In this document: positions 36,601 through 48,600 of the stretch, piece by piece
How the letters are laid out: the number at the start of each line of letters is the position of its first letter
How positions within the stretch are numbered: position 1 is the first letter of the stretch
Source of the DNA: Owenia fusiformis
Lineage: Eukaryota; Annelida; Polychaeta; Sabellida; Oweniidae
Direction: 5' to 3'
Length of the DNA: 64,000 bases
Assembly (NCBI GenBank): GCA_903813345.2
Contig: CAIIXF020000007.1
Coordinates: 1,989,730-2,053,729 of the forward strand
The notes under the pieces: model-generated
Databases searched by the model: none
What the model was told of the DNA's origin: nothing
Seen by the model: only the letters and a program-made list of their open reading frames with translations
Program-made: the position numbers and the translations under genes

Positions 36601-39600
36601 TTGTAAATTGATCAAGTAGTTTCTTCATAGATCGTCATTAAAATTATCGGTAAAACTAGAAATTGCTGCGCCATTACTTTCGATCATTTTCGGCGCTAAT
36701 TCAGTTCTTAAACTTTAATGTAGTGTCATTCATGTATCATATTACTTCGTATTCTGTTTACATGTTATAACAGTTATATCTTACATGCATAAATAACCAG
36801 GTTTAGTGCCAAATCCCTATCTCCATAATTTATTCCGGGAGGGGGGGATTTTTTACATTATATCACATTGCGTAGTAATCTTATTAAGTAGTTCATAGCG
36901 GGAGGGGGGGAATTTTTACAGTGTCGCATTGCGTAGTGATTTTATAAAGTAGTCCATTGCGGGAGGGGTACTCTCTTTGTTAATTGCCGCACTGCAGTGC
37001 CCCTGATTTCAAAATGTGGTCACCTGTGCCTGTATGACTCATGCCATCACGAGATGAGAAGGAAGGTCGCCATCTTGAAGGAAGCAGCGTGAATCAAAGG
37101 TTGGGAGGAAATCCACATTTATCACACTTTAGAGTAGCCATCTGCCAAGGATTCGGGATTAATAACGAATGATAAAGCGGGAAGACGCACCAGGAGGTTC
37201 TTGAAGGAGAAACAACAGAGAAAACCTGAATTTTTGGCAACTTAAAGAAAGAAGCATTTATTCGGGTGAGGTTTTTCCTTTTTGTAATTTGATTTTATGG
37301 CCAGCATGCTACTAGGTGCCTCTGACTGACTATAATTTTTAATTTCATGTGTACCAGAATTTGTAACTTTATGGCCAGCATGCTACTGGGATGCCTCTGA
37401 CTGACTGTAGTTATAATTCAACGGGTATTGAGATTTATCGTGCGTCGCCATTTTGTGTCCCAGACTTACTAAAGTGAGATATTTGTCAGATTTAATGTAA
37501 AACAACACTGTCATTAATTGCCTAAAGTGTTGTCAAGAATTCTTCACAGTTCAGTGCTGTCCTAGGGGAAGCAGCAAGGAACAACCTGGAAGCAGCCTTG
37601 CATTATTGTTAGGTGAAATTGGGAAACTTCCCAACACGGCGAATTAATTTTGTCAGTTGGTTTCACCGCTGACAGAAATAGTTCCAGGAAGACTTCCATC
37701 GCATCGGGCAGTGAGGAGCCTTCCCAGAAAACTCAAGAGCCATAGAGGCAGAGCAAGGCTAGAGAGCCAGAAGAGTCCAGTCAAGAGACAGTGTGAGCTA
37801 ATTTTGTCAGTTGGTTTCACCGCTGACAGAAATAGTTCCAGGAAGACTTCCATCGCATCGGGCAGTGAGGAGCCTTCCCAGAAAGCTCAAGAGCCAAAGG
37901 AGCCAAGCTCAAGGGCCAGAGGAGCCAGGCTAAAGAGCCAAAGAGCTGAACGAGGAGCCAGAGGAGCCAAGTTCAGGAGCTCAAGGAGCCAAGCTTAAGA
38001 GCCAGAGGAGCCAGGCTGAGGAGCCAAAGAGCTGGACGAGGAGCCAAGCTCAAGAGCCAGAGGAGCCAGGCTAAAGAGCCAAAGAGCTGAACGAGGAGCC
38101 AGAGGAGCCAAGTTCAGGAGCTCAAGGAGCCAGGCTTAAGAGCCAGAGGAGCCAGGCTAAGGAGCTAGAGGAGCCAGGCTAAAGAGCCAAAGAGCTGGAC
38201 GAGGAGCCAGAGGAGCCAGGCTAAGAGCCGAAGAGCCGAACGAGGAGCCAGAGGAGCCAAGCTCAAGAGCAAGAGGAGCCAGGCTAGGAGCCGAAGAGCT
38301 GAACGAGGAGCCCGAGGAGCCAAGTTCAGGAGCCAGAGGAGCCACGTTCAGGAGCCAGAGGAACCAAGTTCAAGAGCCAGAGGAGCCAGGCTACAGAGCC
38401 CAGGGAGCCAAGCAAAGAGCTAATAACGCAGCAACCGCCGATATCCATCCTACAAAGAGAATTATAGTGACATTTTAGTTTATGAACATTAAAGAGTGTT
38501 ATTTTCATGTATTAATAGTTGTGTTAAAATATATGTATTAAATTGGAAGCCATTTGTGACTGTCGTTTTATCCAGTCCACCAAACCAGGACTGGGCCCAC
38601 AGAGAAGTGTAAGGTGAAAAAGTTACTCATCGCTTCCAGACTATCAGCAAAAGTCTGGAACGCGACATTGGTGTCAGAAGTGGGATAAGTAAAACGATAG
38701 TACCGAGCACAAGATGGCAACATCAGACACAGATACAAACCGAGCTGTGGAGAGCAAGCTCCAAACCGATAGAGACATGGAGATGGACCTCCAATTAGAT
38801 GGTGAAAAGACGGTGTTCTTCAAAGGACAACCAGGAGGTGATGACATGGTATTGGATGACACCATTCCTGTGGAAGATACGCCGTCACCAAACAGGCCGA
38901 AGAGGGCATTTCCGCTGCAGAGTACCGGATACTGGTCAGGAACAGAGCAGCAGGTGCTACCAAACTATGCGACTCCACCAAGAGGAGCCCATGGTATTAA
39001 TCAGCCAAGAACTTCTACTGAGGAGGTTCCAGTCAGCCGGATGAGTGAAGAATTGTTCACACTGCAGAGGGAGCTGGTGTCACAGCAGCTCCAAACAACT
39101 TTGCTGACGAGCAGTGTGAAAGAGCAGGGAGAATGTGTACATGAACTGAGGAGGGAGCAACAGACGTTAAGGGGAGACTTGAGCCAAGGTCTTAACACGT
39201 TTCAAAAGGATCTCTCCCTTGGGCTGAGTTCAGTGCATGGAGCCCTGCAATCCATTGCCAAGACTATGGAGCAGTCAAGATCCCCACCAGAGGAGATAAA
39301 GAAGAAACATATTCGGGGGAGTAGTGTTAACCCGATGGCACAGGAGTGGCAGATCTACCAGGATCCCATCACAGAGCACCAACTTAAGTCACATTCAAGT
39401 TACAGAGGAATAAGTCCCCGTGAGTGTGGGCAAGCACAGTTAGAAGCTAAATTTCATAGAGAAGACACACCAATGATGTTTGAGCCAGTCCCCGGGGAGG
39501 CGGGAGGTTGGCTGCCTCCATATTTGGTTCATGAGAGACGGGTAAAGCAGGAACAGGAAACTGCCTGTCAGCAAGATGGCCCTGTACGCTCCACTTGGGA

Positions 39601-42600
39601 GAAGAGAACCACATTTGGAGAGCCTCCACTGCCTCCTCCTGGAATGAGATATCAAGCTCATCCGATGGAGGATAGGTCACATCTGGAAGGGGGGAGTAAT
39701 TGCTCTGTAAAAGGAATGCAGAGAAATCCAGATCCCATGTTGTCATACGTTGAGGTTAGCAAAGAGTCGGGTGGAGCTGTGCCGAAACTTACTTCTTCGA
39801 GTAGAAGAGCAGAGAAAACAGCGGTGAAAGAAAGTCCTCAGCCAAGGTACAGACCTGAGTTGAAACAGGCCACAATGATGGCGAACCCACACCTGGAACT
39901 ACCATCTCGCAGTTCCCATAATGAGACAGCCCGAGCTACTCCAGAAGAGACAGTAACGGGAGCCAAGGGGCAAGAACAAGGCTGTGAGCCTGATGTGTCT
40001 CCAGGTAAGAAGAGTCGGAATAAAGAAGCTTCAAATGCCTCTGATACTTCGGCGCTAGATTCTGTTCTGCAAATGGCTCAGAAAGCTTTCGAAATTTGCG
40101 GAAAGGTAGTCGAATCGTCAAATACTGGGAGAAATACAAGGATTAAGCCTACACAAACGTTCGATGGATCGAATCCCTGGCCAGATTACAAAGCATATTT
40201 TCAGACGTGTGTGGCAAATAATAACTGGACGGACAAAGAGAAGGCTCAGTATTTGGCCACCAACTTAAGAGGGGATGCCCAGCAGATTGTCCTGGAATTA
40301 GAGAGGGGCTACTCTTATGAAGACCTACTGGAAGCCTTGGAGAAGAGGTTCGGCCCAGGCGGCAAGGCAGATGTGTATGAGGCTGAGCTGTGCAGTCGAA
40401 AAAGAAAGCCCCGAGAATCTTTGCAAAGTCTAGGGCAACACATACGAAGACTGACCTCCATGGCATACCCGGAAATGAGCCGGGATGCTCAAGATAGGCT
40501 CGCTCGCAGGAGCTTTGAACAAGCAATCCCAGATGAGGAGCTAAGGCGAGCCATACACCGAAAGGAGCCATCCACTCTAGACAAGAGCATTGAGATTGCT
40601 CTTAGAGAGGAGAGCTATCAAGAGTCTGAGAGGATAAGACAGGGGCTCAAAGGGAGGACTAAGGAGCAAAGAATCTCGACGGTGGAAGAAGACTCGTCTG
40701 AATTCACCAAGCTCTTACATGGATTAAAAAGGGAATTGCTGACGGAAATAAAGAATCTTCAAAACCAGGAGGAGAGCCCAAAACCCCAAGGAAAGGCAGG
40801 AACGAGATATCCCTGCAAGAGCTGCGGGGAACGGGGACATTCAATGACCTCTTGCTCACAAACCAGGTGCTACAACTGTGATGGGCTAGGTCATATTGCT
40901 TCCTCTTGTCCTGAGCCTCGGCGACATCGTAATGATTCAAAATTCAGCAATACCAGTCCCATTAGGTTTTTAACTGACAATGACGTGGAGTTACAGCCTG
41001 GCAGTAAGCAAATTGTGCGGAAAATTCTAGCTGATGCAAAGTTCTGTGGAACTCCAGTGCAGTTCCTCATAGACTCCGGAGCTGTGAGGAACATGATCAG
41101 CATAGAGAGTTACCACACAATACCACCCTATCGACGACCCAGTCTGAAGCCTGCCTCTCGAGTATTTATACAAGCCGATGGCTCTCCTCTTTCCACTTAT
41201 GGTGAGATTTCTGGAGAGATAAATATTGACGGAAGAGCAACCTTGATTACAGCAGTGGTTGCAGATATTGCCCAAACTGGTATTCTGGGGTCAGAATATA
41301 TGTCTAACAGTGGAGCTGTAATCAACTTTAACAAGCTGGAGATGATTTTTGACGACGAGGAGGCACTGGAGCAATATCAGGTGCAAGATGAGCAGAACGA
41401 GCAGAGCCAGCCATCTTCAGACAGAGGCTCTCCATTACTTCCTTTGCGAAGATCTCAGAGAAATGAGAGGAGAGTGACTTTTTCTGAGGTGAAAGAGCGG
41501 AACAAGAAGACCAAATATGATAAGAATGTCGATGCTGAGGATAGTGAGTTAGAAGAAGAGGATGCAGAATCGACTAAAGAACCTCAAGATATACCGGGGG
41601 AGCTAGACAGGGGACCAAACTGTACTAGGGGTGAAGCCCCATACCCAGATGCCCCTCGGGTTTGTGAACTTGTGGCCGATGAACACATACCACCCTACTC
41701 AAGCAGGCTGTTAAAGGTCCACATCGGGTTTGCTCCCTCTGAAGAGCCAAGTCAGCTGGGGATCATTGAGTCTGTGTTACCGGATGCACTTGCATCTGAT
41801 GAGGTGGAGGTGGTTCCTGCCTTGATTGAGTCAAAAGGTGGGATTGCTCCTATAGAGTTGAGGAATTATTCGGCGTTACCAGTGGAGTTGGAGATGGGCA
41901 CTATACTCGGAGTGTTTAGCTCTGTAGAAAATCTGGTATTCCACTTGGATGAGTCGCAAGAAGCAGTAAATCTTATCTCTTGGAGGAGAGAGCCAGTTGA
42001 AGGAGAGCTCAAGACAGAGGAGATGAGGAATTGTCCCATCCTAAACTTACCAATGAATTGCGATCAAGCCTCATTGATCGGGCCCAGCAACATGCAAGAC
42101 ATGGGAGCCTCTCACATGGAGGAGCGAGCTGTCGGCCTGGATTCAAGAGCGCCACTAGTTGTGTCGACAGAGGAAACCGGAGCTAAGGAAGAGCAGAAAC
42201 AGGATGCCCAGGAGGAGGGTCTCCCAAGCTTCCTCCTGGATTTGTTTGAGAGGAGCACAGAAGGGTTGAATGAGGAGGAGACCATACAGGTAAAACAACT
42301 TCTGATGCAGAACTCTGATGTGTTTGCCTCAAGTGAAAAAGATTTGGGACAGACTTCTTGGGTGAAACATAAGATTCCCACAGGAGATGCAGAGCCTATC
42401 AAGCAGTCATATCGCCGTTTGGCTCCAGGGAGACAGATAGAAGTTGATGAGCAGGTGAAAGAGCTGATTGAGCGAGGAGTGATAGAGCCAAGTCAGAGTC
42501 CCTGGTCCTCACCAATAGTCCTTGTGAAAAAGAAAGATGGGAAATGGCGCTTCTGCATAGACTACAGGAAGCTGAATACTATCACTCACAAAGATGCTTT

Positions 42601-45600
42601 CCCAATACCAAATATTGCCGAGACCTTAGATCTGATGGGAGAGTGCTCTTACTTCTCTACCTTGGATCTTTGCTCGGGATATTGGCAGATATTGATGGAT
42701 GAGCAAGATCGAGACAAAACAGCCTTCTCTGTGAGGGGAGGACAATATAGATGGGTTGTTATGCCTTTCGGCCTCACCGGAGCTCCAGCTACATTCTCCA
42801 GACTGATGGAAAGAGTACTGGTTGGGTTGACGCTGAAGACATCATTAGTCTACTTAGATGACGTCATAACGTTTGCAAACAGTATTGATGTTGCTGTTCA
42901 ACGACTACAAGAAATTTTTAACCGATTTAGAGCAGCGGGGTTAAAGTTGAAGCCATCCAAGTGTTCCCTGTTCCGTGGAAAAGTGGAATTCCTCGGGCAT
43001 GTGGTATCAAGAGAAGGTGTGTCACCAAACCCCCAGAAAGTGCAACAAATAGCAGAATATCCCACCCCAAAGTGTGTGAAGCATGTCCGTCAGTTCGTAG
43101 GTGGTGTATCTTACTATAGAAGGCACATCAAGGATTTTGCTAGAATTGCCGGACCTTTACACGAGCTGACTAAGAAGAATGTGACCTTCTATTGGGACCA
43201 AGCTTGCCAAGAGGCCCTAGATACTCTGAAAGAGAAGTTAATGAGCGCCCCAATACTTGGGTATCCTCGGACAGGATGTCCGTATATTTTGGACACAGAC
43301 GCGAGCAATGAAGCAATAGGAGCTGTCTTATCACAAATTCAGGAGGGTGCTGAAAGAGTTCTGTACTATGCCAGTAAGAGGCTGAGTCGCCCAGAGAGGA
43401 ACTACTGCGTAACGCGCCGGGAGCTATTGGCAGTGGTGAATTACACCAAATACTTCAAACAGTTCCTTTATGGGGTGCGGTTCACTATCCGGACAGACCA
43501 CAGCTCCCTAAGATGGTTAGTGAACTTCAAGGAGCCGGAAGGGCAACTTGCAAGATGGATCCAAAGTCTCCAGGAATTTGATTTCGAGACAGAATACAGA
43601 CCAGGCCCAAAGCATCAAAATGCTGACCTCATGTCACGCATTCCCTGCAAGCAGTGTAGTCATTGTGATGGGAGATGTGCACCTTCTGAAGTGGAGGAGG
43701 ATTATGAAGATGTAACCTTAGCAGTGACATTGAAGCCAGAATGGTCGTTGGCTGAGATAGCCGCAGCTCAAAGAGAAGATCCCCACTTGTCTAAGCTGAT
43801 ATCGAGGTTGAGCCAAAGGGAGATGAAACCAGACTGGAGTGAAATCAGTTCAGAGTCAAAAGAAGAGAAGACATTATGGACCCAGTGGAACCGTCTTCAG
43901 CTCCACGAGGAAATGTTGTGCCGGAGATGGGAGGAGGAAGATGGGAGAGAAGCTACGTTGCAAGTGGTTGTTCCTCATGTTCTACAGAGCCGGGTACTTG
44001 AGCTTAGCCATGCCTCCCCCGTGGCGGGGCATTTTGGAGTAAAGCGCACTACAGAAAGATGTCGAAGACGATTTTACTGGCCCAATTTGGCGGCAGATGT
44101 GAGAGCTGCTTGTAGAGCCTGTGAAGTGTGTGGTGCTAGAACGAACCCCCCAAAGAAAAAGAAGAGCCCAATGCAGCAGTGGAGTACAGGAGCTCCAATG
44201 GAACGATGGGGAATCGATGTGGTTGGTCCATTCCCAGAGACACCCCGGGGAGATAAGTTGCTCTTGGTGTGCTCGGATTACTTTACAAAGTGGCCAGAAG
44301 TCTTCCCCATTCCAAATCAACTAGCGACAACTGTAGCTACCAAGTTTGTCCATGAGGTTTGCTCCAGGTGGGGCATTCCAAAGGAAGTGCATTCTGATCA
44401 GGGGAGGAATTTCGAAGCAGAGGTTTTCCAGGAGGTTTGTGCACTGATGGGGATAGACAAGACTCGTACGACTCCTTTCCACCCCCAATCTAATGGCCTC
44501 GTGGAAAGATTCAACCACACACTAGTAGACACCATCGTGAAATTACTAGCTCCGGAGTACAACCAAGAGGACTGGGATTTAAAAGTGCCACTGGCATTGA
44601 TGGCTTACCGCTCATCGGTGCATCAATCCACGGGAGAAACCCCCAGCATGATGATGCTGGGAAGAGAATTCCAAACTCCTTTGGAAAGGTTGATTGATAC
44701 ACCAGAAGAGGAAGAGTTGGCGACAGACTATGCTCGGGGGCTTCGACAGAGAATGAAGGAAGTTCATGAGCAGGCGCGAGGATCCCTCAAACAAGCAGCT
44801 GATAGACAGAAACTACGCTATGATCGGAACATCAACGAGAAAACATACAAGGTTGGTGATGCCATATGGGTGCAGAACAAACGCAGAACAGTAGGGAAGT
44901 CTCCAAAGTTGCAGCCCAGATGGTTGGGGCCCTTTCAGGTTGTGACCAAGCTCTCTCCTGTGGTGTACAGAGTGAGAGAAAAAGGAACTGGGAAGCCGAG
45001 GGTAATCCATTTCAACCTTACCAAGAGGTACGAGAGCCCATTGCCTCAAAAATGGCCAGCCGTGAAGGATGTAGAGGTGGAGATCCCTTACAAACCGCTT
45101 CCACCATTTCCACTGGAGGACCTGGAACCAGATGAAGGAGTGAACAATGCACCGAGCAAAAGTCGAAGAGAGTCTCCCGGGGTTTCTGTTAAAAGGGGAG
45201 TGGAAGGGTTTGAACATGATAAAGGGAAAATTGGCACTGAACCATCTTTTATAGGTATCCCAAACAAAGAGGAGGACCAGAGTGAGCCAACAGAATCAAC
45301 CACAAAGAAATGTCCTCTCGGCGTTGACACTAACCCATTTATTGCAGGTAACTCTAACAAAGAGGAGGTACATGAACAAAAGAGACAGAGGGAGACATCC
45401 AGAACTCGGCGAGTACGACAGCGTCCAACAAAACTAAAAGACTTTGTGTGTTTGATTTCAGGTCTCAGCATGGCTAGGTCCCGATCAAGGGAGAGGGGGA
45501 GAAAGCGTTCCAGGCCCCACACACCAGAGAGGAGTCGGGACAGAAGTCCGCCACGAAAGAGGGATTACCATCATCAGAGCTCCTCCCACAACCAGGGTCA

Positions 45601-48600
45601 TCCATCTCAGAGTTCCTCACACCACCAGGAGCATCCTCCGAGCTCATCTCACCACAAAGGTAATCCTACTCAGACCTCCTCCTACCACCATGATCGTACT
45701 CCAAAGAGCTCATCTCACCACAAGGATTACACCCCCAAGAACAACTCAGGTCTAAAGGACACTTATACACAAAACTCCTCTCACCACAAAGATTATACCC
45801 CAAAGAACTTCCACATTCAGAGCTCTTCACACCTCAAGGACTATTCTTCCAATAGTACATCATCTCAGAAAGACACTCAGAACAAGAACACTTCACACCA
45901 AAAGGACTGTTCATCGAGGGGTGTATCTAACAAAAAAGATCCCCCCAAGAGCTTGGCTCAACAAAAGAAAACAAGCCCCATTTGTGCTCCTCCTGAGAAA
46001 GTGCCAAAAACAGGGAGCAAAAGCCAAAGAGAGCAAGAGCCAAAGACGTCGGGACCAACTCTTAAACATTACGTTATACCAAAAGTGAACCATTCCGCAA
46101 AAGAGGACGATAAAGAACCAAAGTTAACCCCAACAGTAGGGTCCAAAAAAGCAATGGATGAAGACCCAAAATGCAAGCAAGGTCACCAATGCCCCTATTG
46201 CCTGAAGATATTCGCCAAGAAGTACAATTTGACTAGGCATTTGAAGACCATACATCTCAGGGAAAATCTACCTCCATCTACTGCAACCCGGGAGAGTGAG
46301 TTGTCCAATGCTAGTAACTGGGAACAACAAGAACCAGTGATAGTACTCCAAGAGGCAGTCGAAGATAAAGCCCCGCTCATCAGTGAGAGCTACGAGGCGG
46401 AGGAGCCTGATATAAGCGACCATGAAACTGGAAATGTTGATTCCGGGGATGGGGATTCGAAAACCAAAGAAGACGTAGAGCCAGGTCATCAACTGGAGGA
46501 CTCCGATGAGGGGGAACTGAAGATAGATGAAGATGCAGGACCAGGAAACGAATCTGAAGATACCGAGGAGGAATACACAAAGAGCAAGGAAGCTAGTCCA
46601 AAGATTAACCGAAGAGTGGTCCTGGTGAAAACAAGGGATATGGGAACTATGACCAACCCACCTAGGATGTCGAACCGCCGTCGATTTAGATTACCCAGGA
46701 AGTTCTACTTGAAAGTGAACCTGATCGACGTAGAGGGGACCTCTTCCAGTGATGAGTAAGACTATAAACTTTGAAAAGTGCTCAAAAGTTCTATGGACTA
46801 TGTAGTTTTTAGTTGCAAACGTTGACTTTCTTGTTCGATTTGCTTGTTTTTAAAAGTTACATAACGATAAAAGACTCTTTATATAGTTTCGTAAATCTAA
46901 TCTCAAGTTCATTATGTGAGGGCACATAATGCCTGGAAGGGGGGTATGTGGGAAATTTTTGATTCCTTATAGGGACTCCTCCTTTTACTTTTTTAATAAC
47001 CTGCGCACTGGGATGCGCAGAAGTTCAAAAGTTGTAATTGCGATTCGAAAGATTCCAAATTTGTTCAACGTCCACTGATTTCATCAATTGTAAGTACAAC
47101 CTGCCCTAATTTGTGCTTCTTGTAGTGATATTTCGATAATTGAACATTTAATCTTTAATTAGACGCTTTCCAATTGTAAATTGATCAAGTAGTTTCTTCA
47201 TAGATCGTCATTAAAATTATCGGTAAAACTAGAAATTGCTGCGCCATTACTTTCGATCATTTTCGGCGCTAATTCAGTTCTTAAACTTTAATGTAGTGTC
47301 ATTCATGTATCATATTACTTCGTATTCTGTTTACATGTTATAACAGTTATATCTTACATGCATAAATAACCAGGTTTAGTGCCAAATCCCTATCTCCATA
47401 ATTTATTCCGGGAGGGGGGGATTTTTTACATTATATCACATTGCGTAGTAATCTTATTAAGTAGTTCATAGCGGGAGGGGGGGAATTTTTACAGTGTCGC
47501 ATTGCGTAGTGATTTTATAAAGTAGTCCATTGCGGGAGGGGTACTCTCTTTGTTAATTGCCGCACTGCAGTGCCCCTGATTTCAAAATGTGGTCACCTGT
47601 GCCTGTATGACTCATGCCATCACGAGATGAGAAGGAAGGTCGCCATCTTGAAGGAAGCAGCGTGAATCAAAGGTTGGGAGGAAATCCACATTTATCACAC
47701 TTTAGAGTAGCCATCTGCCAAGGATTCGGGATTAATAACGAATGATAAAGCGGGAAGACGCACCAGGAGGTTCTTGAAGGAGAAACAACAGAGAAAACCT
47801 GAATTTTTGGCAACTTAAAGAAAGAAGCATTTATTCGGGTGAGGTTTTTCCTTTTTGTAATTTGATTTTATGGCCAGCATGCTACTAGGTGCCTCTGACT
47901 GACTATAATTTTTAATTTCATGTGTACCAGAATTTGTAACTTTATGGCCAGCATGCTACTGGGATGCCTCTGACTGACTGTAGTTATAATTCAACGGGTA
48001 TTGAGATTTATCGTGCGTCGCCATTTTGTGTCCCAGACTTACTAAAGTGAGATATTTGTCAGATTTAATGTAAAACAACACTGTCATTAATTGCCTAAAG
48101 TGTTGTCAAGAATTCTTCACAGTTCAGTGCTGTCCTAGGGGAAGCAGCAAGGAACAACCTGGAAGCAGCCTTGCATTATTGTTAGGTGAAATTGGGAAAC
48201 TTCCCAACACGGCGAATTAATTTTGTCAGTTGGTTTCACCGCTGACAGAAATAGTTCCAGGAAGACTTCCATCGCATCGGGCAGTGAGGAGCCTTCCCAG
48301 AAAACTCAAGAGCCATAGAGGCAGAGCAAGGCTAGAGAGCCAGAAGAGTCCAGTCAAGAGACAGTGTGAGCTAATTTTGTCAGTTGGTTTCACCGCTGAC
48401 AGAAATAGTTCCAGGAAGACTTCCATCGCATCGGGCAGTGAGGAGCCTTCCCAGAAAGCTCAAGAGCCAAAGGAGCCAAGCTCAAGGGCCAGAGGAGCCA
48501 GGCTAAAGAGCCAAAGAGCTGAACGAGGAGCCAGAGGAGCCAAGTTCAGGAGCTCAAGGAGCCAAGCTTAAGAGCCAGAGGAGCCAGGCTGAGGAGCCAA

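Noticed and set aside
37657-37998. 113-codon ORF in each LTR
   Set aside because: It reads through the LTR duplication and 'gaggagcca' repeats, with biased Ser/Arg/Lys/Glu composition and no domain. It is more likely untranslated leader.
45470-46759. Envelope gene in the retrotransposon
   Set aside because: The region after integrase has no signal peptide, transmembrane segment or cysteine pattern of an envelope. It is hydrophilic and RS-rich.
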